Positions 1 through 10,560 of a stretch of 64,000 nt of DNA are shown here, one piece after another. The position numbers and the translations under genes are program-made. Every line of letters starts with the position of its first letter. The stretch's first letter is position 1. The notes under the pieces were generated by a model that was not told the origin of the DNA, did no database searches, and saw nothing but the letters and a program-made list of their open reading frames with translations. Source of the DNA: Gigaspora rosea (lineage: Eukaryota > Glomeromycota > Glomeromycetes > Diversisporales > Gigasporaceae); NCBI GenBank assembly GCA_003550325.1, contig QKWP01002095.1:23900-87899 (forward strand). Direction: 5' to 3'.

Positions 1-302
1 ATATAAAACTTTAATTTAATTATTAATTGTTTATAGAATACAAATCTTTGTTGATCTTGGAATCCTGTGATTAGAATTTAATGATTTTGGGCTTGTTAGA
101 ATCATCTCACTGAGGAACATTTCAGTGGTTAAATCATCAAAAATAGAGTATTGGATCAAAAATTATTTAATATTAAAAATTATATATATAATTTATATAT
201 ATAAATATATATTTATATATATTATATATATTATATTATATATAGGACCTGATAATTGCTTTACTCCTACCCCTAAAAAATCAGCTGATAAATAGTGCTC
301 CT
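1..302. mobile_element. End of a GGGAGC-type inverted-repeat element, cut by the window edge
   Basis: This stretch is an imperfect reverse complement of 2731-3003. Both hold a block with the motif ctcactgag, a long TA dinucleotide run, and a block reading cctgataattgct followed by a terminus like GTGCTCC or GGGAGCGC. It is also similar, in the same direction, to 7530-7776. I read it as the right end of another copy of the inner element annotated at 2731-7776. Its left end lies outside the window, so no target duplication can be tested. Confidence 0.6.
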
Positions 303-935
303 CTTATACTTTGAACTATATACTTTTTAAATGTAACTTTATTAAAAGATAGCAATATAATAGTATGGAATTAACCAGAATTAAAGAAATATATTGTAGT
401 ATAGCTCAAGTGCTTCAAGTTTGTTTAAAAGACTTTTTATAGCAGAATTAAGTTATATAAACTTTTAAAAAAGCATTATAAAACAATTTAAAAAAACTTG
501 TATAACTGATCTACAAATAATAGGATTGCTTCCTTGTTGCAATTAGTGTTTATTATAGTATAAATAGCAGTACCTATATATTTAATATATTTTATTTAAG
601 AAAGTTTAAAAATACTACTGTATATGTCTGAAAATAAGCTACTACCTAAAATAAACTACCCACTTGATTTTTTTTAAAAATCTTAAAAAATTCATTAGCA
701 GTTGCTATATATAAAACTTTTTTTTACTAAGTAAACTTTAAAGGTTCAATTAAGTAAAGTTGTTTAGTGCATCAAAATACACCTATAGTAAAAATTTGGT
801 GATATATAGTCAATTTTTTATTAGTACGTTTTTTAATTTTTTCAAAAAACTCAATATTTTGAAAATAAGCTATTTTACGATTTTTTGTGTAATTTTTTGG
901 CCAAAAAAGATAGCTTAATTTCAGACACATATGGT
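303..935. other. AT-rich intergenic DNA, nothing recognised
   Basis: No coding-like frame, tRNA or clear inverted repeat was seen. Homopolymer T and A runs and short AT repeats dominate. Confidence 0.5.
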
Positions 936-1221
936 TAGGGTTCCGAACTTTGATTTGATCTTCAAATATTTGAATCAAATATTTGATCAAATTCAAATTC
1001 AAATTTGACTATATTTGATTTGATCAAATTCAAATATGGTCAAATTTGATTTGATTTGACAAATATTTGATTTGATTTAAAAATTACTATTAAAAATTCA
1101 AATTCAAATTAAATTCAAATTCAAATATTTAAATCAAATCAAATTCAAATCAGGGCCAATTTGATTTGATCAAATTCAAATTGATCCAATATTTGATTTG
1201 ATTTGAATTTGAGGAACCCTA
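936..1221. mobile_element. MITE with TAGGGTTCC ends (copy A)
   Basis: The element begins TAGGGTTCCGAACTTTG and ends in the inverted form GAGGAACCCTA. The interior is almost entirely permutations of tcaaatttgattt, so it can fold back over most of its length. The same ends and the same style of interior bound the larger element at 29892-31206, which has a perfect 8-bp duplication. Here no matching duplication could be read, so the flanks may have decayed. Confidence 0.7.
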
Positions 1222-1884
1222 TAGGTGATCAAAGATTATTTATAGTATTTATAAATCATTGCTTGATTTACTTTCTATTTGATGAACAAGGGGCACCAAA
1301 TTTCCTATTACTAAGTAACCTTGTATCTATATAGCACCTTACCTATAATAGGACCTCAATTTTTACTACTACTAGAATTTTGAATATTTCTATAGTATTT
1401 TACCTTTCTAATTAATATCTTTATAGCTTCAGTATACAAGCCACTGTTATATAAAGAGACTCCTGTATAATAGTAAAGTATAGGCTATATTGTATAATTA
1501 AAATTACTTCCAACTAGGGTTTAAAGTACTAGACTACATCTAGTTTTCATTTGAAGTAATTAGTAATTTCTGTTAGTATGTCTACTTTGGTTTTTGTATA
1601 TCTTTGTTATGTTTTCACTACTAGCTCAGTGCATCTTGCTTTCACTTTTTTATATCTTCTAGTATAGCTACTTTTAATTTCTCTTTATATTTGTAGTATT
1701 TTATTTTGATTTTTTTTATATATACTAGAAGTGTTCTTTGTATCATAGACCTGTTTTTGTGGGGTTTTGTGTGTTTCTTATTCCAACTTTTTTTCACAAA
1801 GAATCCTTTTTGCCAGAAACTTCTATTAATTAAGTAAAATTTACATGAACTTCCACTAAGTTTAAAATAAGTATTTTTAGAATT
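1222..1884. other. AT-rich intergenic DNA, possible body of a SINE-like retroposon
   Basis: No protein-coding signal. If the tRNA-like head at 1885-1958 (minus strand) belongs to a retroposon, its body would run leftwards through this stretch. I could not find a tail or target duplication to prove it. Confidence 0.35.
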
Positions 1885-1958
1885 TTTCATCTACTAGAAC
1901 TTGAACCAAGAACTTTAAGTGTAGGATATAGGTGTCTAGACCACTAGGCTATAGGCCC
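1885..1958 (-). mobile_element. tRNA-derived sequence (SINE head or pseudo-tRNA)
   Basis: On the minus strand the sequence starts GGGCCTATAGCC. It carries an A box TAGCCTAGTGG (1941-1951) and a B box GGTTCAAGTTC (1897-1907). The two boxes start 44 bases apart, which is normal tRNA spacing. The 3' acceptor strand does not pair with the 5' GGGCCTA, and the anticodon arm is poor. It is therefore more likely a RNA polymerase III promoter head of a SINE, or a decayed tRNA, than a working tRNA. Confidence 0.5.
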
Positions 1959-3119
1959 ATATACAAAATTTTTCTAAAGATATCTTAGTAACTACTAGTT
2001 CAATTTAAAAAATTTTTTTATTTAAATTTTAAAAATTTATAAATTTAAAGAAAAATAAAAAAATTGCTATTTGTACTAAAAATTTTTTTTATTTGTACTA
2101 TAGTAAATAGATTATAATTAAAATTAGTTAAAGTTAGAATAAACTAAATTTAGTATAGCATAAAGTCTATAGTATAATTAATAATTATTTAAAAAAATAT
2201 TTATTCAATTTAATTTAATAGTAATTATTATATTTTTAGGGAACTGTTATTGCCACCTCTATTTTTATTAATGCCATTCCATCTAGTCTCCAGCCCTAAC
2301 TTCTGGCCTAAATCATGTGATACAAGCTATAAAACAAGATCACATGATTAATAAAAATTTTGTCTAAATCTACTTGGTAACACAAATTTGTGGTGCATAA
2401 TTTGTATAACCTTATTATCAAATCAAATTATAGTACCAGAATCATAAGATTTTAAATAATTTTATTAATAAATTTTCTATAAAATCTTATAATTCACAGA
2501 ATTTTACTAATTAATTCTAATATTATGCACTAATTAAACATATTTAACACCTAAAAATATACCAAATTGGCAGATTTATTTTTATTTTACTTGATATTTA
2601 GAGAATAGATGCATAATTTTGAGTTTTGATCAAAAAAGTCAAATTTAAGCATCTTTTCTTCAAATTTCAAGTAAAATGAAAATAGACATGCCAATTTGGT
2701 GTATTTTTAAATGCTAAACAAGTTTACTTAGGGAGCGCCATTTATCACCTGATTTTTTAGGTAGGTGGGAGGTAGAGCAATTATCAGGACATATATAATA
2801 TAATATATATAATATATATAAATATATATTTATATATATTATTATTTTTTAATATTGAATAACTTTTGATCCACCAGTTCATTTTTGATGATTTAACTAC
2901 CAAAATGTTCGCCTCAGTGAGACGATTCTAACAAGCCTAAAATTTCTAAATTCTAATCACAAGATCCTAAGACCAACAAAGATTTGTATTCTATAAACAA
3001 TTAATAATTAGATATGTCTAATTTGGTGCACTTAAGTTCTATGATAAATACCATGTGCCATATCGATCAGAATTAGATTATTTTGGTACCATTCGATTCG
3101 TCTCATTGAGACTAGTACT

Positions 3120-3345
3120 CCTAGGTCCAGTTCGAGTCCGGTCCAGGACCAGAACAGACTCAGACTCTAAATTTTACTAATTTCAGACTTCAAACTAGGG
3201 TTGGGCAACGGAACGAAACCTATCCAAAACTAGTTTTGGTTTTAGTATAATCTGAAACTAGTTTCAGATTTTTAAAAAATACGAAATCTCCAAAACCCAA
3301 ACTCTGAAAACTATAATCCGAAACTCCCTAAAACTACATTCAAAA
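3120..3345. repeat. Imperfect inverted repeat, left arm (partner 5690-5880)
   Basis: A block rich in gaaactagtttcagat and agtccggtccaggacc motifs matches, inverted, the block at 5690-5880 (gtttcagataaggtttcag, gagtccggtccgggtctgg). The pair encloses the smaller MITEs and adds one more level of nesting. The arms are diverged and their exact ends could not be fixed. Confidence 0.5.
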
Positions 3346-3441
3346 TATTAAAAATTTTATAATATATAACTTATAATAAAAAATTACTAAAAATAACCAG
3401 TAGTAATCATCACCACCTCTAGATATTTTTAGGGTTAGGTG

Positions 3442-3890
3442 AAGACCCTGACAATTTTAAAAAATTGTTATATATTTTTAAAAATAGAAAAAGATCTACA
3501 AAAATAAGCATTAATATTACTAAATTTAGGGGTTGTTTAAAGCAGGGTGCAATCACGTGATATGGCGCCAATCAACTTGTTTGTTTTGATCAACCCGGAT
3601 CAGCCCGACAAAGAAACAAAGAAGAAAAAAAGTGAAAAAACGCAAAAATACAAGAAACGAGTATCAAAACCTACCTTGGGGCATTAACAAAAAATGTCAG
3701 AAAGGCAATTTTACTATAATACTATTCTTAACCCTAACTGCCGCTAACCCTTACCCTAACTTTAATTAAAAAGTCAAAATCATATAACTGCACCCTGCTT
3801 TAAACGATCCCTAAATTTAGAAATAATTTACAAAAATAGTTAAAAATAAGCAAAAAAAATTGTCACCTATCTATGTATAGCTCAGGTCCT
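3442..3890. mobile_element. AGGACC-family MITE, split by a nested MITE
   Basis: The left end is AAGACCCTGA and the right end AGGTCCT, preceded by the family's cctatctatgtata motif. Flanks GTTAGGTG (3434-3441) and GTTAGGTA (3891-3898) match at seven of eight positions. Without the insertion at 3530-3811 and its duplicated target it would be about 160 bases, near the 178-179 bases of the other three copies (4336, 32427, 49375). Confidence 0.75.
3530..3811. mobile_element. MITE with 9-bp target duplication inside an AGGACC MITE
   Basis: Terminal inverted repeats are GGGTTGTTTAAAGCAGGGTG and, inverted from the right, GGGATCGTTTAAAGCAGGGT. TAAATTTAG flanks both sides (3521-3529 and 3812-3820). 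A 9-bp duplication is the usual mark of Mutator-like elements. The interior is less AT-rich than its surroundings and holds a telomere-like tract (ccctaactgccgctaaccct, about 3731-3765). Confidence 0.75.
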
Positions 3891-4335
3891 GTTAGGTAAA
3901 GTTATAGAAATCCCAAGTTTAGTTTTTATAGGGTTTTTGAATGTTCTGAACATTTTTATTTAAAGTATCTAATCCTGTTATTTAGAATGTTTCAAAGTTA
4001 TCAATTATAAGCATTCCAGTAATCGATCACTACCAGTTATGGTTAGTATGGTAATATTCTTTATAATTTATACATATTATAATTTAGAAAATAACTAATA
4101 ATTATCAAAGGTGATTATCACCTATAATTTACAATGCAAAATCAAAATAAATGAGTAAAGGTTAATAGTAAAATTTAGCAAGAAATTTTTTTTGTAAAAA
4201 AAAAAAGTAGCATAAACAAAATTTTAGATTGGAAGCAATTTTAACAATTTTGTAAAAAATTCTTTTGTTTTTGCTATATAAAATTAATCTACACATTATA
4301 CTTGCTCCTAAATTTTAATTAGCAAATTGACTATC

Positions 4336-4514
4336 AGGACCCTGAAATATACATAGATAGGTCAGGTATAAGTTTGCTTATTTTTGAGGGGTTTTCTGCA
4401 GATCTTTTCTATTTATAGTAATTTTTGCTTATTTTTGAAGTTTTTACTGCCGATTTTTCCTTTTTTAGTAATCCTTTAATTAACCTGACCTATCTATGTA
4501 TATTCCGGGGTCCT
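4336..4514. mobile_element. AGGACC-family MITE, 179 bases
   Basis: Ends AGGACCCTGAAATATACATA and, inverted, AGGACCCCGGAATATACATA are followed inward by gataggtcag. The target duplication GACTATC stands at 4329-4335 and 4515-4521. The interior has two inverted gcttatttttga blocks, so the whole unit can fold into a hairpin. It is non-coding and shares the family with 3442, 32427 and 49375. Confidence 0.85.
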
Positions 4515-4527
4515 GACTATCCCTTAA

Positions 4528-5130
4528 ACCATCTAGCAGGCAAATTTGCTTGCTTAAATTTTTTTGATCTATTATTGTACAATTTCTCAAAATTTATTAA
4601 GCTGCACCCTCATAATTTCTTGACTAGAATGAAAGAACACTACGTGCTAGTTGTCATACGATTGTTATTTTGCAAAATTTCCTCAATGATATTCCAAAAT
4701 TGTCTAAGTATGGCTGACTGTTAATATGATCGATCAAATTTAATAGTAAAAATGATACTTTCACGTGACAATTGTATAACATCTTCATGATCGTCATGCA
4801 AAGGTACCTTTTATAATATAACATTGAAGTTGGCCAAAGGTTCTTCATGACCAACTTTACAGAATTGGTTTTTTGAAATAATGCAAGAGAGATAAGGTGA
4901 CTCAAAAGCTTGGTTAAATTAGCATATTTTACACTTTTTGTGTGAATTTATGCTCTTTGTTTGGATTATTTCGAGTATGCCACACTGCGGCTGTTGAATG
5001 CTGTATGTGGCTCAAGCTTTTTGAAGTCACTATAACCAATTAGAATTGAAATTTCTATAAAAAAATTTTTTTATACTTTATTTTCGTCAAATTATTTAAG
5101 CAGGCAAATTTGCCTGCTTAAGTGGACGGT
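4528..5130. mobile_element. TTAA-flanked inverted-repeat element
   Basis: TTAA stands at 4524-4527 and 5131-5134. The ends are ACCATCTAGCAGGCAAATTT on the left and, inverted from the right, ACCGTCCACTTAAGCAGGC. A perfect palindrome, AAGCAGGCAAATTTGCCTG, sits near the right end. The flanking tetramer and the inverted ends suggest a piggyBac-like non-autonomous element. No coding frame with family similarity was seen inside. Confidence 0.6.
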
Positions 5131-5198
5131 TTAAATATAATTTTCTATAATTTATTGATTTATTATTTAATAAATAATATAAGGGACTAATATTTATT

Positions 5199-5408
5199 GT
5201 GACAGATCATAATGAAATCCAGATTAAAATGAAATGATAGTATAAAATCTCAAAAACTAAACTTTTTTGGGGTACATTTTTTAGGGTTAGAGTTTAGGGT
5301 TAGGGTTAGTTTTAAAAAAAAATTATAATAAACAAGTATTAATAGGTTTTAGAAGGCTAGAAGGTTAAGTATAGAATATAGATTTCATTTTAAATTATGA
5401 TCTGCAAC
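5199..5408. mobile_element. MITE with GCAGATCATAAT ends (copy 1)
   Basis: The element starts GTGACAGATCATAATGAAAT and ends ATTTTAAATTATGATCTGCAAC. ATTTATT flanks both sides (5192-5198 and 5409-5415). The centre holds ttagggttagagtttagggttaggg-type DNA, close to telomere repeats. Inverted copies lie at 48685-48887 and, diverged, at 42751-42922. Confidence 0.75.
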
Positions 5409-5909
5409 ATTTATTACCTAATATCCATTTTCTATAGAGGCTTACAGGTAATATTTTCATAAATTTAATTGGCTAAAATTTTATATGAGGTAAGATTTGG
5501 TTTAACCCCCACCCTCTAAAATATTATCTATAAATGTCAACACCCTAACTGAAATATACAAATTTAAATATAACCTACATATAAATATGTATGTTTTCTC
5601 TTGGCGGCACTTAACTATTTGTGTACTAACATGTTAGCACGTTCTACAATGGCATATTTTGTAAAAAAATTTAATCTTAAATAGTTTTGGGGTTTCAGAT
5701 AAGGTTTCAGGTTTTGGATGAGGTTTTGGAGTTTCGGAAGAGGTTTTAGAAGCTATAATCTGAAACCAGAAACTTTCAGATTTAGCAAAAAAGTTTTCGG
5801 TTTCCAACTTTACTTCAGACCAGACTCAACTATGAGTCCGGTCCGGGTCTGGTCCAAAATCTGCAGACTTGTCTGAGTCTGAATATAATTATATGTATAT
5901 TTGGCACTG

Positions 5910-7388
5910 AACAAGTTTACTTAGTGTATTTTGTTAGAATAAATTAGTAAAATTTTATGAATCATAAGATTTTATAGAATTTTATTAATAAAATTCTATA
6001 AAATCTTATGATTCATAAAATTTTACTAATTAATTCTAACTTAATTCACTAAGTAAACTTGTTCAGAGCCTAAAAATACATTAAATCGGCAGTCTTGTTT
6101 TTATTTTACTTGAAATTTGAAGAAAAGATGCTTAAATTTGACTTTTTTGATCAAAAATCCAAAATTATGCATCTTTTCTCCAAATTTCAAGTAAAATAAA
6201 AACAACCCTGCTGATTTAATGTATTTTTAGGTGCTGAACAAGTTTACTTAGTGCATTTTGTTAGAATTAATTAATAAAAATTTGTGAATTATAAGATTTT
6301 ATAGAATTTTATTAATAAAATTCTATAAAATCTTATGATTCATAAAATTTTACTAATTAATTCTAACATAATGCACTAAGTAAACTTGTTCAGCACCTAA
6401 AAATACATTAAATCGGCAGGGTTGTTTTTATTTTACTTGAAATTTGGAGAAAAGATGCTTAAATTTGACTTTTTTGATCAAAAATCCAAAATTATGCATC
6501 TTTTCTCCAAATTTCAAGTAAAATAAAAACAACCCTGCCGATTTAATGTATTTTTAGGTGCTGAACAAGTTTACTTAGTGCATTTTGTTAGAATTAATTA
6601 ATAAAAATTTGTGAATTATAAGATTTTATAGAATTTTATTAATAAAATTCTATAAAATCTTATGATTCATAAAATTTTACTAATTAATTCTAACAAAATG
6701 CACTAAGTAAACTTGTTCAGCACCTAAAAATACATTAAATCGGCAGGGTTGTTTTTATTTTACTTGAAATTTGGAGAAAAGATGCTTAAATTTGACTTTT
6801 TTGATCAAAAATCCAAAATTATGCATCTTTTCTCCAAATTTCAAGTAAAATAAAAACAACCCTGCCGATTTAATGTATTTTTAGGTGCTGAACAAGTTTA
6901 CTTAGTGCATTTTGTTAGAATTAATTAATAAAAATTTGTGAATTATAAGATTTTATAGAATTTTATTAATAAAATTCTATAAAATCTTATGATTCATAAA
7001 ATTTTACTAATTAATTCTAACAAAATGCACTAAGTAAACTTGTTCAGCACCTAAAAATACATTAAATCGGCAGGATTGTTTTTATTTTACTTGAAATTTG
7101 GAGAAAAGATGCTTAAATTTGACTTTTTTGATCAAAAATCCAAAATTATGCATCTTTTCTCCAAATTTCAAGTAAAATAAAAACAACCCTGCCGATTTAA
7201 TGTATTTTTAGGTGCTGAACAAGTTTACTTAGTGCATTTTGTTAGAATTAATTAATAAAAATTTGTGAATTATAAGATTTTATAGAATTTTATTAATAAA
7301 ATTCTATAAAATCTTATGATTCATAAAATTTTACTAATTAATTCTAACAAAATGCACTAAGTAAACTTGTTCAGCGCCAAAAAATACA
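5910..7388. repeat. 327-bp tandem satellite of alternating palindromes
   Basis: The phrase aatcggcag recurs at 6084, 6411, 6738 and 7065, an exact period of 327 bases, and copies are nearly identical. Each unit contains two large palindromes. One is centred on tttattaataaa (for example 6640.5 and 6967.5), the other on ttgatcaa (for example 6804.5). Centres therefore alternate every 163-164 bases, and the array reads almost the same on both strands. The unit is a version of the outer element's subterminal DNA (compare 2355-2730 and 7777-8520), so the satellite probably arose by amplifying element ends. Confidence 0.9.
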
Positions 7389-8824
7389 TATAAATATATT
7401 CGGACTCAGACCAGTCTGCAGACTTCGGACCAGACCCAGACCAGACTCAGACTTGACTAAAAAGTCTGAATATAAAAGATAAATTTACTTAGTAATTTTA
7501 AAAATTACTATTAAAATTACACAAAAGTTGAACAATCTTGGGATCCTGTGATTGGATTTTGATGATTTTGGGCTTGTTAAAATCGTCTCACTGAGACGAA
7601 CATTTTTGTAGTCAGATTATCCAAACAGACCAGCATATCAAAAGTTATCCAATTTTTAGTATATATATATATTATTAAATTTTAACCAATCAAATGCTTA
7701 GAAAAAATTATCAGGTGTGGGGTAGGAGGGTCAGCTACTTAGTGAAACCCTAATCAGGTGATTTCTAGCGCTCCCCTTAGTGCATAAAGTCAGAGTTAAT
7801 TAGTAAAATTTTGTTAATCATAAGATTTTATAGAATTTTATTAATAAAATAATATAAAATCTTATAATTCATAAATTTTTATTAATAAATTCTAACTTTA
7901 TGCACTAAGTAAACTTGTAAAAAATCTAAAAAATATATCAAAATGGCAGAATTGTTTTTATTTTACTTAATATTTGGAAAATAGATGCATAATTTTGGAT
8001 TTTTGATCAAAAAGTCAAATTTAAGTATCTTTTCTCCAAATTTCAAGTAAAATAAATCAGTTTTGCCAATTTAATTTATTTTTAGATACAAACAAGTTTA
8101 CTTAGTGCATAAAGTTAGAATTAACTAGTAAAATTTTGTAAATAATAAGATTTTATAGAATTTTATTAATAAAATTCTGTAAAATTTTATGATTAACAAA
8201 ATTTTATTAATTAATTCTAACTTTATGCACTAAGTAGACTTGTTTAGCATCTAAAAATACAACAGTATAATTATTTTTATTTTATTAGAAATTTGGAGAA
8301 AAGATACTTGAATTTGACTTTTTTATTAAAAATCCAAAATTATGCATCTATTCTCTAAATTTCAAGTAAAATTAAAATAAACTGTTGATTTGATGTATTT
8401 TTAGGTGCTAAACAATTTAATTAGTACATAATGTTAGAATTAATTAGTAAAATTTTGTGAATTATAAGATTTTATAAAATTTTATTATAAAATTCTTTAA
8501 AATCTTATGATTTCAGTACTATAATTTGATTGGATAATGAGGTTACACAATCTATACACCACAAATTTGTGTTACTAAGTAGCTTTAGACAAAATTTTGA
8601 TTGGTCATGTAGCCATGTTTTGTGGCTTGGATCACATGATTTAGATTGGAAGTTGGCCGAAGTCCAAATAGAGTGGCATTAACAAAAATAGGGGTGGAAA
8701 TAATAGTTCCCTATTTTTATTCAAAATTTAAAAAAATTCAAAATTAACTAAGATCATAAAAAGTTAATCAATTGTTTTGTAACCTAGCTAGATCAAAATT
8801 TGAAAATCTCAAAAAAATTTTTTA

Positions 8825-9240
8825 TATGGTGCAAGAAAGTTTAATTTCAATTTTGTATATGCAGTGTAACCTTAATTAGCCAATAAAATTGCTATAATAG
8901 GTAATACAAATCTAATTAAAAATTTTTTATAAAAATTTATTATTAAATTTGAATTTTGATTGGTCAAAAATTTTTTTATAATATAAATCAATGTTTTTGA
9001 TTGGTCAAATTTAAAATCATATACATTTCAATTTTTATTTTTAATATAAAAAATAATTTAACTTTAAAAGCTATTAACTTCTTATAGAGGTTATATTTTT
9101 AAAATCTGACTGGTAATTTTATAGAACTTGTTTTAAAGAACAAAATTACTAGTTAGTTTTTTAAAATTTTAATTTTTTAAAGAGTTAATAGATTTTAAAG
9201 TCATCTATTATATTGGTGAGTTAAGGTTTCCTGCACTATA
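8825..9240. mobile_element. TA-flanked MITE, TATGGTGCA ends (copy 1)
   Basis: The ends are TATGGTGCAAGAAAG and, inverted from the right, TATAGTGCAGGAAACC. The body matches 36818-37617 in inverted orientation. That second copy carries an extra insertion, which this copy lacks at tgactttaaaatct (here read inverted, near 9190-9205). This copy therefore serves as the empty site. TA at both ends suggests a Tc1/mariner-like target. Confidence 0.75.
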
Positions 9241-9279
9241 TTTCAATAAACAGATGGGATTTTAAAAAAAAATTATATT

Positions 9280-10037
9280 TAGTGCAGAATACTATAAACT
9301 AGGCTTCTGCAAAAATTAACCAAGCGATTTCAGAATTTTTAAAGGCTATAAAACCAATATTGCACAATTGGTACTTGAACCAAAATTGGTATGTGGAATT
9401 AGCATGATAAACCCACTGTCAGAAAACATGCTTCATTTATACCTCACGTGCGCTTGCTGCTAGTAGCAGGCCTTTAAAGTCAGATGGGTATTTTTTTGAC
9501 AGGCTCAGGCCCAGACCCTCAGGCCCGTACCTGTCTAACTTTAAAGGCCTGCTACTAGCAGCAAGCACACATGAGGTATAGATGAAGTATGTTTTTCGAA
9601 AGCGGGTTTATTATGCTAATTCCACATACCGATTTTGGTTCAAGCACCAATTGTGCAATGTTGGTTTTATAGCCTTCAAAAATTCCAAAATCGCATGGGT
9701 AATTTTTGTGGAAGCCTACTATAAACCAATACCTTTTTATATGTATTTACAAAAATTGATATAACTTAAAAATAAAAATTTTTTTAAAAAAATATTTTAA
9801 CCAATTTGTAGCTTTAAGTCTAAACTATAATTTGGTTAGAAAAGATTTTTGGTTATATTAATTATTTAAAGTTTACTAAGAAATTGAATATTTGGCATTT
9901 AATAATAAAAAAAACTCATATGTTATTTTTGACCAATTACAATTGATTATATTAATTGATTATATTAGCTAATCAAAATTAAGTATTTATTTTAAATTTG
10001 GTGTAAAGAGTATTGGTTTATGCTGTTCTGCACTGTA
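9280..10037. mobile_element. TA-flanked element with a large internal palindrome
   Basis: The ends resemble TACAGTGCAGAACAGCATAA (right end, inverted) and TAGTGCAGAATACTATAAAC (left). Inside, 9300-9500 and 9540-9727 are inverted copies that include ctgctactagcagcaagc and ggtttattatgctaattcc. The centre has short aggcccag/ctgaggc-type repeats. The 60-codon frame at 9582-9764 is a by-product of the right arm, not a gene. Confidence 0.7.
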
Positions 10038-10274
10038 TAAATTTTATAAAACCTTTATATAAAATTTTTTTTAATTTCTAATCTGCTAGTCATCTGAAAA
10101 ATGACTATAGTGTAATATGATACTTATGGCAGAAATGCTATGATCGCCCAAGGAATCTATGCAATTTAAAAATATTAAGGGTTTTAAAAGTTAATTTAAA
10201 AAAATTAAAAATAAGTTTAGTTATGTATTTAGTTAAAGTTAGAATAAAATTTTAGAAATTAATTTTTGATTAGT

Positions 10275-10560
10275 TACTGTATTCTGCCGTAAATAAGCAC
10301 TAATTCCCACTCCACTACCCTATCATTTTAAATGTCAGATTAGCGGAAATCGTAATGAGATATTTAGATGAGTATCAGCACAAGCACAGTGGAAAAGAAA
10401 TGGTGCTGAAGAGAAAATCATTCTTACTTCTGCTGTTCGATAAGTCTTTTTTCACTTTCTGAGGATTTTCGCATTATCAGTAAACAGTATCATAGCCAAG
10501 TTATTCCGCTAATCTGAAATTTAAAAAGTGGGATATGCTTATTTATGGCAGAATACGGTA
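10275..10560. mobile_element. TA-flanked MITE, TACTGTATTCTGCC ends
   Basis: The left end TACTGTATTCTGCCGTAAAT matches the right end inverted, TACCGTATTCTGCCATAAAT, and the match runs on through aagca. The interior also contains an inverted pair around cagattagcgg and ccgctaatctg. The style (TACNGTA ends, TA target) is Tc1/mariner-like. It has no coding content. Confidence 0.8.

Larger units (their letters stand above)
2731..7776. mobile_element. Inner element with GGGAGCGC ends, nested in the outer element
   Basis: The left end is GGGAGCGCC and the right end reads GCGCTCCCC. Arms 2731-3003 and 7530-7776 are inverted copies of each other. The flanks read ...gtttactta and ttagtgcata.... The uninterrupted sequence gtttacttagtgcat occurs repeatedly in the satellite within, so the empty site is known and the duplicated target is TTA. 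A 3-bp TTA duplication fits PIF/Harbinger-like elements. No transposase frame was seen. Smaller elements and the satellite occupy its interior. Confidence 0.65.
2239..8711. mobile_element. Outer composite inverted-repeat element, 8-bp target duplication
   Basis: The ends are inverted copies: GGGAACTGTTATTGCCACC on the left and, read inverted from the right, GGGAACTATTATTTCCACC. The similarity continues inward for several hundred bases (about 2239-2730 against 7777-8711). The eight bases TATTTTTA stand on both sides (2231-2238 and 8712-8719), as for hAT-like transposons, though an AT-rich octamer is weak evidence alone. There is no transposase, so the element is non-autonomous. It is interrupted by the inner element 2731-7776. 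Its subterminal sequence is clearly the source of the 327-bp satellite units inside. Confidence 0.7.

Noticed and set aside
1885-1958. A functional tRNA gene
   Set aside because: A and B boxes are present at the right spacing, but the acceptor stem does not pair and the anticodon arm is poor.
4425-4905. Plus-strand 99-codon and minus-strand 83-codon frames
   Set aside because: They cover the AGGACC MITE and the TTAA-flanked element and contain no recognised domain.
5910-7388. A CRISPR array
   Set aside because: Repeats are 327 bases long without unique spacers, and the genome is eukaryotic by its introns.
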